64,000 bases of DNA from Enterobacter hormaechei subsp. xiangfangensis. Its GTDB lineage: Bacteria > Pseudomonadota > Gammaproteobacteria > Enterobacterales > Enterobacteriaceae. Positions 51,784 through 64,000 of this stretch are shown here, piece after piece (within the stretch, counting starts at the first letter, position 1; each line of letters begins with the position of its first letter). Where the stretch lies: the NCBI RefSeq assembly GCF_001729785.1, contig NZ_CP017183.1:1860001-1924000 (forward strand), written 5' to 3'. Both the position numbers and the translations under genes were made by a program. The notes under the pieces were generated by a model, which saw nothing but the letters and a program-made list of their open reading frames with translations, was not told where the DNA came from and ran no database searches.

Positions 51784-53712
51784 ATGCCTGTAATTACTCT
51801 TCCTGATGGCAGCCAACGCCATTTCGACCACGCTGTTAGCCCAATGGATGTTGCCCTGGATATCGGTCCTGGACTTGCAAAAGCAACCATTGCAGGCCGC
51901 GTAAACGGCGAGCTGGTAGACGCGTCCGATCTGATTGAAAGCGATGCAACGCTTGCGATCATCACCGCGAAAGACGAAGAAGGTCTGGAGATCATTCGTC
52001 ACTCCTGCGCGCACCTGTTAGGCCATGCTATCAAGCAGCTGTGGCCAAACACCAAAATGGCGATCGGCCCGGTTATCGACAACGGTTTCTACTACGACGT
52101 TGACCTTGACCACACCCTGACCCAGGAAGATATCGACGCGCTCGAAAAACGTATGCACGAGCTCGCCGAAACCAACTATGACGTCATTAAGAAGAAAGTC
52201 AGCTGGCACGAAGCGCGTGAAACCTTCGTGAAGCGCGGCGAGAGCTACAAAGTCTCGATTCTTGATGAAAACATCGCTCATGATGACAAGCCAGGCTTGT
52301 ACCATCACCAGGAATACGTCGACATGTGCCGTGGTCCGCACGTGCCGAATATGCGCTTCTGTCATCACTTCAAACTGATGAAAATCGCAGGCGCCTACTG
52401 GCGTGGCGATAGCAACAACAAGATGTTGCAGCGTATCTATGGTACCGCGTGGGCCGATAAGAAAGCCCTGAACGCATACCTGCAACGCCTGGAAGAGGCG
52501 GCTAAGCGTGACCACCGTAAAATCGGTAAGCAGCTTGACCTGTATCATATGCAGGAAGAAGCGCCGGGGATGGTGTTCTGGCATAACGACGGCTGGACTA
52601 TCTTCCGTGAACTGGAAACGTTCGTGCGCTCCAAGCTGAAAGAGTACCAGTATCAGGAAGTGAAGGGCCCGTTCATGATGGACCGTGTGCTGTGGGAAAA
52701 AACCGGCCACTGGGACAACTACAAAGATGCGATGTTCACCACTTCGTCTGAGAACCGTGAATACTGCATCAAGCCAATGAACTGCCCGGGCCACGTTCAG
52801 ATCTTCAACCAGGGTCTGAAATCCTACCGCGATCTGCCGCTGCGTATGGCGGAGTTCGGTAGCTGCCACCGTAACGAGCCATCAGGTGCGCTGCACGGTC
52901 TGATGCGTGTTCGTGGCTTTACTCAGGATGATGCGCATATCTTCTGTACTGAAGATCAGGTCCGTGAAGAAGTTAACGCCTGTATTCGTATGGTCTACGA
53001 TATGTACAGCACCTTTGGCTTCGAGAAGATCGTGGTCAAACTCTCAACGCGTCCGGAAAAACGTATCGGCAGCGATGAGACATGGGATCGCGCAGAGGCG
53101 GATCTCGCCGTAGCGCTGGAAGAGAACGGTATTCCGTTCGAATACCAGCTGGGCGAGGGCGCATTCTACGGTCCGAAAATTGAATTTACCCTGTATGACT
53201 GCCTCGATCGCGCATGGCAGTGCGGAACGGTACAGCTGGACTTCTCCCTGCCGCAGCGTTTAAGCGCCTCTTATGTTGGCGAAGACAACGAGCGTCAGGT
53301 GCCGGTTATGATTCACCGTGCGATTCTCGGTTCACTGGAGCGCTTCATCGGCATCCTGACCGAAGAGTTCGCAGGCTTCTTCCCAGCCTGGCTTGCGCCA
53401 GTGCAGGTCGTGGTGATGAACATTACCGATTCTCAGGCGGATTACGTTAAAGAATTGACGCAGAAACTACAAAATGCGGGCATTCGCGTAAAAGCAGACT
53501 TGAGAAATGAGAAGATTGGCTTTAAAATCCGCGAGCACACTTTACGTCGTGTCCCGTATATGTTGGTCTGTGGTGATAAAGAGGTGGAAGCAGGCAAAGT
53601 TGCCGTTCGCACCCGCCGTGGTAAAGACCTGGGGAGCCTGGACGTAAGTGAAGTGATTGAGAAGCTGCAACAAGAGATTCGCAGCCGCAGTCTTCAACAA
53701 CTGGAGGAATAA
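51784..53712 (+). CDS. thrS: Threonyl-tRNA synthetase
   Basis: The 642-residue class II synthetase has an N-terminal TGS domain (about residues 1-61), an editing domain with [11 protein letters not shown], the catalytic core, and a C-terminal anticodon-binding domain. The zinc ligands are expected in MNCPGH and the two later histidines. It charges threonine and represses its own translation through its leader. TAAGGATAT precedes the ATG. infC follows after 3 bases. Confidence 0.98.
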   Translation: MPVITLPDGSQRHFDHAVSPMDVALDIGPGLAKATIAGRVNGELVDASDLIESDATLAIITAKDEEGLEIIRHSCAHLLGHAIKQLWPNTKMAIGPVIDNGFYYDVDLDHTLTQEDIDALEKRMHELAETNYDVIKKKVSWHEARETFVKRGESYKVSILDENIAHDDKPGLYHHQEYVDMCRGPHVPNMRFCHHFKLMKIAGAYWRGDSNNKMLQRIYGTAWADKKALNAYLQRLEEAAKRDHRKIGKQLDLYHMQEEAPGMVFWHNDGWTIFRELETFVRSKLKEYQYQEVKGPFMMDRVLWEKTGHWDNYKDAMFTTSSENREYCIKPMNCPGHVQIFNQGLKSYRDLPLRMAEFGSCHRNEPSGALHGLMRVRGFTQDDAHIFCTEDQVREEVNACIRMVYDMYSTFGFEKIVVKLSTRPEKRIGSDETWDRAEADLAVALEENGIPFEYQLGEGAFYGPKIEFTLYDCLDRAWQCGTVQLDFSLPQRLSASYVGEDNERQVPVMIHRAILGSLERFIGILTEEFAGFFPAWLAPVQVVVMNITDSQADYVKELTQKLQNAGIRVKADLRNEKIGFKIREHTLRRVPYMLVCGDKEVEAGKVAVRTRRGKDLGSLDVSEVIEKLQQEIRSRSLQQLEE

Positions 53713-54553
<841 letters not shown>

Positions 54554-54582
54554 GTCGTTAACGTTTAACTTTTTTAACTTAG

Positions 54583-54960
<378 letters not shown>

Positions 54961-54967
54961 GCCAGTT

Positions 54968-54998
54968 GAGAGAGGGGGCTTTGCCTCCTCTTTTCATT
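54968..54998 (+). terminator. Terminator hairpin after rplT
   Basis: GAGAGGGGGC, a TTT loop, GCCTCCTC then TTTTCATTT. The stem has minor imperfections. Confidence 0.65.
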
Positions 54999-55014
54999 TA
55001 ACACCATCAGAAGA

Positions 55015-55043
55015 TTGACATTTATCCGTGCAGGCTTTTCAAT
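55015..55043 (+). promoter_or_regulatory. Promoter of pheMST-ihfA
   Basis: A perfect TTGACA is followed after 17 bases by TTCAAT (4 of 6 matches to -10). The start of transcription would be about 35 bases ahead of the pheM leader peptide, as in E. coli. Confidence 0.65.
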
Positions 55044-55082
55044 AAGGTCTTAACGGTTTTTACCCTACAAGGTAACGCAAGC

Positions 55083-55127
55083 ATGAATGCTGCTATTTTC
55101 CGCTTCTTCTTTTACTTTAGCACCTGA
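55083..55127 (+). CDS. pheM: phe operon leader peptide PheM
   Basis: The 14-residue peptide [14 protein letters not shown] contains five phenylalanines, which let the ribosome stall when charged phenylalanine tRNA is scarce. Stalling prevents the terminator at 55176-55200 and allows pheST expression. CAAGGTAACGCAAGC lies before the ATG. It is identical to the E. coli peptide as remembered. Confidence 0.95.
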
Positions 55128-55175
55128 CTTCAGGAGGCTAGCGCGTGAAAGATGAAACGAAAAACAGCGCCAGAT

Positions 55176-56248
<1,073 letters not shown>

Positions 56249-56263
56249 GGGCAGGACAGAACA

Positions 56264-58651
56264 ATGAAATTCAGTGAACTGTGGTTACGCGAATGGGTGA
56301 ACACCACGCTGGACAGCGACGCGCTTTCCAACCAGATCACCATGGCGGGTCTGGAAGTTGACGGTGTAGAGCCGGTTTCTGGCGCCTTCACCGGCGTGGT
56401 CGTGGGCGAAGTGGTTGAATGCGGTCAGCACCCTAACGCTGACAAACTGCGCGTAACAAAAGTCAATGTGGGCGGTGATCGTCTGCTGGATATCGTCTGC
56501 GGTGCGCCAAACTGCCGTCAGGGCCTGAAAGTGGCCGTGGCGACCGTCGGTGCGGTACTGCCGGGCGATTTCAAAATCAAAGCGGCTAAGCTGCGCGGTG
56601 AGCCGTCTGAAGGTATGCTGTGCTCCTTCTCCGAACTGGGTATTTCCGACGATCACTCCGGCATTATTGAACTGCCGCAGGATGCGCCAGTCGGTACCGA
56701 TATCCGCGAATACCTGAAGCTTGATGACAACACCATCGAAATCAGCGTAACGCCAAACCGTGCCGACTGCTTAGGCATCATCGGTGTGGCCCGCGACGTG
56801 GCCGTGCTAAACCAGACCGAACTGAACGTGCCGGAGATCGCGCCGGTTGAGGCAACCATCAGTGACGTGCTGCCGATTCAGGTAGACGCGCCTGAGGCCT
56901 GCCCACGCTACCTCGGTCGTGTGGTGAAAGGTATTAACGTTAAAGCGCCAACCCCGCTGTGGATGAAAGAGAAACTGCGTCGCTGCGGTATCCGTTCTAT
57001 CGACGCCGTGGTTGACGTCACCAACTATGTTCTGCTGGAGCTGGGCCAGCCAATGCACGCCTTTGATAAAGATCGTATCGAAGGTGGGATCGTCGTGCGC
57101 ATGGCGAAAGAGGGCGAAACCCTGGTTCTGCTGGACGGCAGCGAAGCGAAACTGAACGCCGACACCCTGGTGATTGCCGATCACAACAAAGCGCTGGCGA
57201 TGGGCGGTATCTTCGGCGGCGAGCACTCTGGCGTTAACGACGAGACGCAAAACGTCCTGCTGGAATGCGCGTTCTTCAGCCCGCTCTCCATCACCGGCCG
57301 CGCACGCCGTCACGGTCTGCACACTGATGCTTCTCATCGCTACGAGCGTGGCGTGGATCCTGCGCTGCAATACAAAGCGATGGAGCGTGCAACTCGCCTG
57401 CTGATCGATATCTGCGGCGGTGAAGCGGGTCCGGTAATTGATGTGACCAACGAAGCGACACTGCCGAAGCGTGCGACCATTACCCTGCGCCGCAGCAAGC
57501 TGGATCGCCTGATTGGTCACCACGTTGCCGATGCGCAGGTGACCGACATTTTGACGCGTCTGGGCTGCGAAGTCACTGAAGGTCAGGACGAGTGGAAAGC
57601 CGTTGCGCCATCCTGGCGTTTCGACATGGAGATCGAAGAAGATCTGGTGGAAGAAGTGGCCCGCGTTTACGGCTACAACAACATCCCTGACGAGCCGGTG
57701 CAGGCGGGTCTGGTGATGGGCAGCCATCGCGAGGCCGATCTGTCTCTGAAGCGTGTGAAAACCATGCTGAACGACAAAGGCTACCAGGAAGTGATCACCT
57801 ACAGCTTCGTTGATCCTAAGCTGCAACAGCTGATCCACCCGGGTCAGGAAGCGCTGATCCTGCCAAGTCCGATTTCCAGCGAGATGTCAGCGATGCGTCT
57901 GTCCCTGTGGACGGGACTGCTGGGCACTATCGTTTATAACCAGAACCGTCAGCAAAACCGCGTGCGTATTTTCGAAAGCGGTTTGCGCTTTGTACCGGAT
58001 ACTCAGGCGAATTTAGGCATCCGTCAGGATCTCATGCTGGCCGGCGCCATCAGCGGTAACCGCTATGAAGAGCATTGGGACCTGGCAAAAGGGACGGTTG
58101 ATTTCTACGATATGAAGGGCGATCTGGAAGCAATTCTCGATCTGACCGGTAAATTATCCGAAATTGAATTCCGCGCAGAAGCGATTCCAGCCCTGCATCC
58201 GGGTCAGAGTGCGGCGATCTATTTAGACGGCAAACGTGTTGGTTTCATTGGGGTTGTTCACCCGGAACTGGAACGTAAGCTGGATCTGAATGGCCGTACC
58301 ATCGTATTCGAACTGGAGTGGAACCCGGTTGCAGACCGCGTCATTCCTCAGGCGCAGGACGTCTCACGCTTCCCGGCAAACCGCCGTGATATCGCGGTTG
58401 TGGTCGCTGAAAATATGCCCGCAGCAGATATTTTGGCCGAATGTAAGAAAGTTGGCGTAAATCAGGTAGTTGGCGTAAACTTATTTGACGTGTACCGCGG
58501 CAAGGGCGTAGCAGAAGGTTTCAAGAGCCTCGCTATTAGCCTTATCCTTCAGGATACCAGCCGTACACTCGAAGAAGAGGAGATTGCCGCTACCGTCGCC
58601 AAATGTGTAGAGGCATTAAAAGAGCGATTCCAGGCATCATTGAGGGATTGA
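56264..58651 (+). CDS. pheT: Phenylalanyl-tRNA synthetase beta subunit
   Basis: The 795-residue subunit has a N-terminal tRNA-binding (EMAP-like) domain (about residues 40-150), B3/B4 editing, B5, and a C-terminal ferredoxin-like anticodon-binding domain (ending [10 protein letters not shown]). It completes the alpha2-beta2 enzyme and edits tyrosine mischarged onto tRNA-Phe. ihfA starts 4 bases after its stop. Confidence 0.98.
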   Translation: MKFSELWLREWVNTTLDSDALSNQITMAGLEVDGVEPVSGAFTGVVVGEVVECGQHPNADKLRVTKVNVGGDRLLDIVCGAPNCRQGLKVAVATVGAVLPGDFKIKAAKLRGEPSEGMLCSFSELGISDDHSGIIELPQDAPVGTDIREYLKLDDNTIEISVTPNRADCLGIIGVARDVAVLNQTELNVPEIAPVEATISDVLPIQVDAPEACPRYLGRVVKGINVKAPTPLWMKEKLRRCGIRSIDAVVDVTNYVLLELGQPMHAFDKDRIEGGIVVRMAKEGETLVLLDGSEAKLNADTLVIADHNKALAMGGIFGGEHSGVNDETQNVLLECAFFSPLSITGRARRHGLHTDASHRYERGVDPALQYKAMERATRLLIDICGGEAGPVIDVTNEATLPKRATITLRRSKLDRLIGHHVADAQVTDILTRLGCEVTEGQDEWKAVAPSWRFDMEIEEDLVEEVARVYGYNNIPDEPVQAGLVMGSHREADLSLKRVKTMLNDKGYQEVITYSFVDPKLQQLIHPGQEALILPSPISSEMSAMRLSLWTGLLGTIVYNQNRQQNRVRIFESGLRFVPDTQANLGIRQDLMLAGAISGNRYEEHWDLAKGTVDFYDMKGDLEAILDLTGKLSEIEFRAEAIPALHPGQSAAIYLDGKRVGFIGVVHPELERKLDLNGRTIVFELEWNPVADRVIPQAQDVSRFPANRRDIAVVVAENMPAADILAECKKVGVNQVVGVNLFDVYRGKGVAEGFKSLAISLILQDTSRTLEEEEIAATVAKCVEALKERFQASLRD

Positions 58652-58655
58652 ACCT

Positions 58656-58955
58656 ATGGCGCTTACAAAAGCTGAAATGTCAGAATATCTGTTTGATAAG
58701 CTTGGGCTTAGCAAACGGGATGCCAAAGAGCTGGTAGAGCTGTTTTTCGAAGAGATCCGTCGTGCTCTGGAAAATGGTGAGCAGGTTAAACTCTCCGGCT
58801 TTGGCAATTTTGATTTGCGAGACAAAAACCAACGTCCGGGCCGTAACCCGAAGACGGGGGAAGATATTCCCATTACAGCCCGCCGCGTGGTGACCTTCAG
58901 ACCCGGACAGAAGTTAAAAAGCCGTGTCGAAAACGCAACGCCCAAAGCAGAGTAA
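58656..58955 (+). CDS. ihfA: Integration host factor alpha subunit
   Basis: The 99-residue DNA-bending protein ([22 protein letters not shown]) has the family arm [12 protein letters not shown]. It pairs with IhfB and bends DNA at promoters, including sigma-54 promoters such as those in this window. It is coupled to pheT by a 4-base gap and is followed by a clear terminator. Confidence 0.98.
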   Translation: MALTKAEMSEYLFDKLGLSKRDAKELVELFFEEIRRALENGEQVKLSGFGNFDLRDKNQRPGRNPKTGEDIPITARRVVTFRPGQKLKSRVENATPKAE

Positions 58956-58967
58956 TATGAACTAACT

Positions 58968-58996
58968 AAAAAGGCCGCTCACGCGGCCTTTTTTCT
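58968..58996 (+). terminator. Intrinsic terminator after ihfA
   Basis: AAAAAGGCCGC, a TCAC loop, GCGGCCTTTTTT. Confidence 0.92.
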
Positions 58997-59058
58997 TTGC
59001 GCTATTTGCTAAACCCGCCGTAAAATCAATGATATCTCAACCGGATAACCTATCGTCT

Positions 59059-60039
59059 ATGCTTGATCTTGCCCGTCTTCAGCACCGCTCCGATCTCCGC
59101 CGCCTGTGTCTGCTCGGGGTGCTGTTGATTGTCTCCACCACCGTCAGCCTGTGCGCGGGCGATCGGTGGCTGGGGCCGGAAAGCTGGTTTACGCCTGAAG
59201 GGCAGCTCTTTGTCTGGCAGATCCGCCTGCCGCGGACGCTGGCTGTCCTTTTAGTCGGCGCTGCGCTGGCGCTGTGCGGTACGATCATGCAGGCATTATT
59301 TGAAAACCCTCTGGCGGAACCCGGGCTTCTCGGGGTCTCGAATGGTGCAGGCGTCGGGCTTATCGCCGCCGTGATGTTGGGGGGAGGCGAGCTCTCCGGC
59401 TGGGGGATTAGCCTCAGCGCCATCCTTGGCGCGCTGTTGATAACCCTTATCCTTCTGCGCTTTGCTCGTCGCCATTTATCCACCAGCCGGCTGCTACTTG
59501 CCGGGGTAGCGTTGGGGATCATCTGTAGTGCGCTGATGACCTGGGCCGTCTACTTTTCTACCTCCTTCGATCTGCGCCAGTTAATGTACTGGATGATGGG
59601 GGGATTTGGGGGTGTTGACTGGCGTCAGGGGTGGCTGATGGTGCTCCTGATCCCGGTTATCCTGTGGATGGTGTTCCAGGCGCAGCCGCTGAATATTCTC
59701 GCGCTGGGCGAAACGTCTGCTCGCCAGCTCGGGATGCCGATTGGATTCTGGCGCAACGTGCTGGTTATCGCCATCGGCTGGATGGTGGGCGTAAGCGTGG
59801 CGCTTGCGGGGGCGATTGGCTTTATTGGGCTGGTGATCCCGCATATGCTGCGTCTGTGCGGCATGACGGACCACCGAACCCTGCTCCCGGCCTCGGCGGT
59901 TGCCGGGGCGGCAACGCTGCTGGTTGCCGATATCATCGCCCGACTCGCCCTGACGGCCGCTGAGTTGCCCATAGGCGTGGTGACCGCAACGCTGGGCGCG
60001 CCGGTCTTTATCTGGCTACTATTAAAAGCTGGACGTTAA
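59059..60039 (+). CDS. btuC: Vitamin B12 ABC transporter permease BtuC
   Basis: The 326-residue permease of the BtuCDF cobalamin importer has about ten transmembrane segments and the family stretches [37 protein letters not shown] and [12 protein letters not shown]. The ATG at 59059 aligns with the E. coli start; an in-frame ATG ten codons earlier (59029) cannot be excluded since neither has a strong ribosome site. btuE and btuD follow. Confidence 0.95.
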   Translation: MLDLARLQHRSDLRRLCLLGVLLIVSTTVSLCAGDRWLGPESWFTPEGQLFVWQIRLPRTLAVLLVGAALALCGTIMQALFENPLAEPGLLGVSNGAGVGLIAAVMLGGGELSGWGISLSAILGALLITLILLRFARRHLSTSRLLLAGVALGIICSALMTWAVYFSTSFDLRQLMYWMMGGFGGVDWRQGWLMVLLIPVILWMVFQAQPLNILALGETSARQLGMPIGFWRNVLVIAIGWMVGVSVALAGAIGFIGLVIPHMLRLCGMTDHRTLLPASAVAGAATLLVADIIARLALTAAELPIGVVTATLGAPVFIWLLLKAGR

Positions 60040-60072
60040 AACACAACCTGTAAGTCAACCTGAGGGAATGCT

Positions 60073-60624
60073 ATGCAGTCTGATATTCTGAATACCGAAG
60101 TGACGACCATTGACGGCGAGAAAACCACGCTGGTAGGCTACAAGGGCAAGGTGCTGCTCATCGTGAACGTGGCGTCAAAATGTGGCCTTACGCCGCAGTA
60201 TGAACAGCTGGAAAACATTCATAAAGCCTGGGAAAAAGACGGCTTTACCGTACTCGGCTTCCCGTGCAACCAGTTCCTGGGCCAGGAGCCGGGCAGCGAA
60301 GAGGAAATTAAGACCTTTTGCAGCACAACCTATGGCGTGACGTTCCCGATGTTCAGCAAAATTGACGTGAACGGGGAAAATCGTCATCCGCTGTATGCCA
60401 AACTGGTGGCCGCGGCGCCGACCGCCGTTGCGCCTGAAGAGAGTGGTTTCTATGAGCGTATGGCGAGTAAAGGCCGCGCGCCGCTCTATCCGGACGATAT
60501 TCTGTGGAACTTCGAAAAATTCCTGATTGGACGTGACGGTCAGGTCGTGCAGCGTTTTTCGCCTGACATGACGCCGGAAGATCCTATCGTGATGGAATCA
60601 ATCAAGCTGGCGCTGGCGAAATAA
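60073..60624 (+). CDS. btuE: Glutathione/thioredoxin peroxidase BtuE
   Basis: The 183-residue protein belongs to the glutathione peroxidase family with a catalytic C37 (NVASKCGLT), glutamine and tryptophan motifs FPCNQF and ILWNFEKF. It reduces peroxides and is not needed for B12 uptake despite its name. GAGGGAATGCT precedes the ATG. Its stop overlaps the btuD start. Confidence 0.96.
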   Translation: MQSDILNTEVTTIDGEKTTLVGYKGKVLLIVNVASKCGLTPQYEQLENIHKAWEKDGFTVLGFPCNQFLGQEPGSEEEIKTFCSTTYGVTFPMFSKIDVNGENRHPLYAKLVAAAPTAVAPEESGFYERMASKGRAPLYPDDILWNFEKFLIGRDGQVVQRFSPDMTPEDPIVMESIKLALAK

Positions 60625-61379
60625 TGACGCTGCTGATGCAGCTCACGGACGTTGCCGGGAAGGGACGTCTTGAGCCTGTGACTGCCGCAGTCAACGCAGG
60701 TGAAATCCTTCACCTGGTTGGGCCAAACGGCGCCGGAAAAAGCACGCTGCTGGCGCGTATGGCGGGGCTGACCACCGGGGAAGGAGAGATAACCTTTCTC
60801 GGGCAATCGCTCGTCGACTGGCTACCCGCTACACTTGCCTCCCGTCGAGGCTACCTGGTTCAGCAGCAGGTTCCGCCCTTTGCGATGCCCGTCTGGCACT
60901 ACCTGACGCTGCATCTGTCTGATAAAAATCAGGTGGGCTTGCTCAACGAGGTTGCTGCGGCGCTCGGGTTAGACGATAAGCTCACCCGGCAGGCAAATCA
61001 GCTTTCCGGCGGCGAGTGGCAGCGCGTGCGTCTGGCCGCCGTTATCCTTCAGATCCATCCGGCGGGAAATCCTCACGGGCGGATGCTGCTGCTGGACGAG
61101 CCGATGAGCGGGCTGGACGTTGCCCAACAGGCAGCGCTGGATACCCTGCTCAGCGCGCTATGTCGCAAGGGGATCGCCATTGTGATGAGCAGCCATGATT
61201 TAAACCATACGTTGCGCCACGCGCATCGGGTGTGGTTGCTGGCGCGTGGCAAACTGATTGCCAGCGGAACGCGCGACAACGTGCTGACGGCCGCCAATCT
61301 TGCGAGCGCTTACCACATGTCGTTCCGGAGGCTGGATATTGAAGGCCACAAGATGCTCATTTCCACGGCGCAGGAATAA
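60624..61379 (+). CDS. btuD: Vitamin B12 ABC transporter ATPase BtuD
   Basis: The 251-residue ATPase shows Walker [10 protein letters not shown] near residue 33, signature LSGGEWQR, Walker B LLLDEP and a switch histidine in SSHDLNH. It powers BtuC. The ATG overlaps the btuE stop as TAATG, so translation is coupled. Confidence 0.96.
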   Translation: MTLLMQLTDVAGKGRLEPVTAAVNAGEILHLVGPNGAGKSTLLARMAGLTTGEGEITFLGQSLVDWLPATLASRRGYLVQQQVPPFAMPVWHYLTLHLSDKNQVGLLNEVAAALGLDDKLTRQANQLSGGEWQRVRLAAVILQIHPAGNPHGRMLLLDEPMSGLDVAQQAALDTLLSALCRKGIAIVMSSHDLNHTLRHAHRVWLLARGKLIASGTRDNVLTAANLASAYHMSFRRLDIEGHKMLISTAQE

Positions 61380-61450
61380 CCTTTCTTGCACAGTCGCATA
61401 GATGCACGCTAAATTACCGAAAGAAAAAAAAAGCAGAGGATTCGTCTGAA

Positions 61451-61915
61451 ATGCGATTCTGGTTTCTCCTTGTTGCGGCGCTATTTCTTGCAGGATGCAG
61501 CAGCCATCATGCACCTCCGCCCAACCCACGGCTTTCCGATTCCATTACGGTCATTGCCAGCCTGAACGATCAGCTCAGCAACTGGCGCGGCACCCCTTAT
61601 CGCTACGGCGGCATGAGCCGGGGCGGGGTGGATTGCTCAGGATTCGTGCTGATGACCTTCCGCGATAAATTTGACCTCCAGCTTCCGCGAGAAACGCGTA
61701 TGCAGGCGAAAATCGGTACTGAAATTGATAAAGACGAACTCCTGCCCGGCGATCTGGTCTTTTTTAAAACGGGCTCCGGTGAAAGCGGCCTTCATGTCGG
61801 CATTTATGACACCGATAATCAGTTCATTCATGCCTCGACCAGCCGTGGCGTGATGCGCTCCTCTCTGGATAATGTTTACTGGCGTAAAAACTTCTGGCAG
61901 GCCAGACGTATTTAA
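61451..61915 (+). CDS. nlpC: NlpC/P60 peptidoglycan hydrolase lipoprotein NlpC
   Basis: The 154-residue lipoprotein has the lipobox LAGC with C16. The NlpC/P60 catalytic triad is C62 (DCSGF), H115 (GLHVGIY) and H127 (FIHAST), which suggests gamma-D-glutamyl-diaminopimelate endopeptidase activity. AGAGGATTCG precedes the ATG. In E. coli it is downstream of btuD too. Confidence 0.95.
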   Translation: MRFWFLLVAALFLAGCSSHHAPPPNPRLSDSITVIASLNDQLSNWRGTPYRYGGMSRGGVDCSGFVLMTFRDKFDLQLPRETRMQAKIGTEIDKDELLPGDLVFFKTGSGESGLHVGIYDTDNQFIHASTSRGVMRSSLDNVYWRKNFWQARRI

Positions 61916-61942
61916 CCGCTGCATAAAAATGCAGTGCGGAGG

Positions 61943-61976
61943 GCCTGGCGGTGAAAATAGACGTCAGGCTTTTCTT
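61943..61976 (+). terminator. Possible terminator after nlpC
   Basis: GCCTG and CAGGC pair, with additional GCG/CGT contacts inside, and TTTTCTT follows. Stem is short and partly imperfect. Confidence 0.5.
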
Positions 61977-62208
61977 GCGGGTTGATTAAAGTTAAATTTT
62001 TTGCCCAATTATTTATGTCCGCATGTGCCTGTTTTATCTAAAACTGGCTATTATTCAATAACCAGGATAAAATTAATTAAGATTCAGGGAAAAATCTGAA
62101 AATTAATACGGAAAGAATGAAATTAATCTTATTAAAATCAAGACAGTGGAATTGTGCCTGCAATTGCTCCAGGATGTTCTCTCTCATCTTTAATGCAGGA
62201 CAAGCGCG

Positions 62209-62922
62209 ATGATTATTACGCTAGATAATGCTTACCAGTCTGAACTTTTACTCCTTCCGGCGCGTGATAGTGCAGGTTTGCTTAAAGGTTTAGAGATTTT
62301 GGTTAACTTTACTGGCGTGGGTGCGGACGTACGGATCCCGACTGAACTGGTTATCCCCCATCTTTCTCAGGAAGATGAATTAGCGCTGTTTCAGGAGAAA
62401 CTACAATTACTCGATACCTGTAAGCTATTTTTTATTCAGCATCAGTTAATTGCATGGATCAATATTACACCTGCAATTGTTGAGTTTTTATTAACTAATG
62501 AGAACGCTGTTTCAATCCTTGAACGATATCCGTTTCTTGAGTTTACTGTTAATGAGAACTATCCAGGTTTAAATAACGGGAAAGACGATCCCTGTCTGGC
62601 AAGAATGGCGATCCATTTCCCCTTAGTGCTGGCTAACTTCGGTGCAGGGGCTGCGTCCCTTAAGCCGGTTTATGATGGTCTGTTCAAACGGGTGGTTCTG
62701 GATAAAAACTTTATCCAGCAGCGTGTCTCGGCACTCTCGTTTGAGCCTTTTATGCGCGCTATTCTCTGGCAGATCGCGCCGCACTGTCAGTCGGTCATGG
62801 TCTCGGGAATTGACGATCACGGCATCTTACAACGCGTGCTGCCATTCAATTTTGGTGCAATGCAGGGAAGCCTGTGGCCTGCCGTCCCGGCAGAGCGGGT
62901 CACGACTCTCGTACAGCAATAA
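62209..62922 (+). CDS. ydiV: Degenerate EAL-domain anti-FlhDC factor YdiV
   Basis: The 237-residue protein aligns along its whole length with E. coli YdiV (RflP). It has the EAL fold but lacks the EAL triad and other metal ligands, so it should not hydrolyse cyclic-di-GMP; in Salmonella it binds FlhD and blocks flagellar activation. Conserved parts include [13 protein letters not shown] and GSLWPAVP. Ahead of it lies a 293-base AT-rich spacer with no other feature I can support. selO follows by 61 bases. Confidence 0.93.
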   Translation: MIITLDNAYQSELLLLPARDSAGLLKGLEILVNFTGVGADVRIPTELVIPHLSQEDELALFQEKLQLLDTCKLFFIQHQLIAWINITPAIVEFLLTNENAVSILERYPFLEFTVNENYPGLNNGKDDPCLARMAIHFPLVLANFGAGAASLKPVYDGLFKRVVLDKNFIQQRVSALSFEPFMRAILWQIAPHCQSVMVSGIDDHGILQRVLPFNFGAMQGSLWPAVPAERVTTLVQQ

Positions 62923-62983
62923 CCCCTTTCTTCGCCCGTGTTTACGTCCAGGGAAACCCTCTACACTTAAAGCAGGAGGACTT

Positions 62984-64000
62984 ATGACCCTGTCTTTTAC
63001 TGCTCACTGGCACGATGAATTACCCGGCTTTTACACCGCGCTTAAGCCAACGCCTTTACAAAACGCGCGTCTTATCTGGCATAACGATGCATTAGCGGAT
63101 TCGCTTGGCATCCCTTCGACGCTTTTTCAGCCAGAAAAAGGCGCCGGCGTCTGGGGCGGCGAAACGCTGCTTCCGGGCATGAAGCCGCTGGCTCAGGTCT
63201 ACAGCGGACATCAGTTTGGCGTCTGGGCGGGACAACTCGGCGATGGCCGCGGTATCCTGCTGGGTGAACAAGTTCTGCCGAATGGCGAAACGCTCGACTG
63301 GCACCTGAAAGGGGCAGGGCTAACCCCATACTCACGCATGGGAGATGGCCGCGCGGTGCTGCGTTCAACCATACGTGAAGGTCTGGCTTCCGAGGCGATG
63401 CACGCTCTGGGGATCCCTACCTCACGTGCGCTGTCCATTGTCACCAGCGACACGCCGGTGGCCCGCGAAACGATGGAGCAGGGAGCGATGCTGGTCCGCG
63501 TGGCGGAAAGCCATCTGCGTTTCGGTCATTTTGAACACTTCTACTATCGCCGCGAGCCGGATAAAGTCCGCCAGCTTGCCGATTACGCTCTTCGTCGTCA
63601 CTGGCCGCACCTGCAAAACGAGCCGGACCGCTATGTTCTCTGGTTCCGTGATATTGTTGGGCGCACCGCCGCAATGATTGCCCGCTGGCAGGCCGTCGGC
63701 TTTGCCCACGGGGTGATGAACACCGACAACATGTCCCTGTTAGGGCTGACGTTTGACTACGGTCCGTACGGCTTCCTTGATGACTATCAGCCGGGTTACA
63801 TCTGTAACCATTCGGACTATCAGGGGCGTTACCGTTTCGACAACCAGCCTGCGGTGGGGCTGTGGAACCTTCAGCGGCTTGCACAAAGCCTGTCGCCGTT
63901 TATCGACGTCAATGCCCTGAACGATGCGCTGGACAGCTATCAGGAGGTCCTGCTGCGGGAATACGGTGTGTTAATGCGCACCAGGCTGGGGCTGATGACG
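62984..64000 (+). CDS. selO: Protein adenylyltransferase SelO (YdiU), N-terminal 339 residues (partial)
   Basis: The gene runs off the right edge; 339 codons are seen of a family of about 480. SelO is a pseudokinase that transfers AMP to protein hydroxyls in redox control. Conserved stretches include [40 protein letters not shown] and GVMNTDNMS, with the DYGPYGFLD metal motif. AGCAGGAGGACTT gives a strong ribosome site. No frame disruption in the part seen. Confidence 0.96.
   Translation, partial: MTLSFTAHWHDELPGFYTALKPTPLQNARLIWHNDALADSLGIPSTLFQPEKGAGVWGGETLLPGMKPLAQVYSGHQFGVWAGQLGDGRGILLGEQVLPNGETLDWHLKGAGLTPYSRMGDGRAVLRSTIREGLASEAMHALGIPTSRALSIVTSDTPVARETMEQGAMLVRVAESHLRFGHFEHFYYRREPDKVRQLADYALRRHWPHLQNEPDRYVLWFRDIVGRTAAMIARWQAVGFAHGVMNTDNMSLLGLTFDYGPYGFLDDYQPGYICNHSDYQGRYRFDNQPAVGLWNLQRLAQSLSPFIDVNALNDALDSYQEVLLREYGVLMRTRLGLMT

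Overview
This window is ordinary enterobacterial chromosome with accessory touches. Nearly every gene is a close match, in the same local order, to the stretch of the Escherichia coli chromosome from yeaG to ydiU. The high GC, the type of intergenic repeats, a stand-alone chitinase and an isolated kduD point to Enterobacter or a close relative (Lelliottia, Leclercia) rather than to E. coli. No prophage, insertion sequence, CRISPR array, rRNA or tRNA gene was seen. Both ends cut through a gene (yeaG on the left, selO/ydiU on the right).

Layout. 1-5.3 kb: yeaG kinase (partial) behind a sigma-54 promoter, mipA, yeaD, gapA, and msrB-yeaC diverging from gapA across a CRP site. 5.4-6.7 kb: a secreted family 18 chitinase where E. 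coli K-12 carries ydjE-ydjL. 6.8-19 kb: pncA-ansA-sppA, ydjA, selD-topB, gdhA, ynjH, nudG, ynjA-ynjF. 17.8-24 kb: a tight minus-strand cluster xthA, a TVP38-type membrane protein, ynjB-ynjC-ynjD ABC transporter and the ynjE rhodanese. 24.4-30.4 kb: the complete arginine succinyltransferase operon astCADBE behind a sigma-54 promoter. 30.7-34.4 kb: spy, ves, cho (LexA box), nadE, osmE. 34.6-39.9 kb: the chitobiose operon chbBCARFG. 40-50.5 kb: katE, cedA, tcyP, ydjM (LexA box), kduD, hxpB, yniB, yniA, ydiZ, pfkB, ydiY. 50.6-51.5 kb: a poorly conserved pocket with a frameshifted small exported protein and two microproteins (YniD and a YncL-like peptide). 51.8-59 kb: the translation cluster thrS-infC-rpmI-rplT-pheM-pheS-pheT-ihfA with its leader and attenuator signals. 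59-64 kb: btuC-btuE-btuD, nlpC, ydiV, selO.

How the parts work together. Two loci far apart handle chitin: the secreted chitinase should release chito-oligosaccharides, and the chb operon imports, phosphorylates, deacetylates and cleaves chitobiose. Both carry a 12-base stretch complementary to the same segment of the sRNA ChiX as I remember it: over the chitinase Shine-Dalgarno, and in the chbB-chbC gap. This suggests that one sRNA ties the two together. The ast operon, gdhA and the yeaG sigma-54 promoter form a nitrogen theme. The spy promoter and the frameshifted small gene both carry BaeR-like boxes, pointing to an envelope-stress link.

All gene calls rest on reading the sequence and on remembered family sequences; no database search was run.
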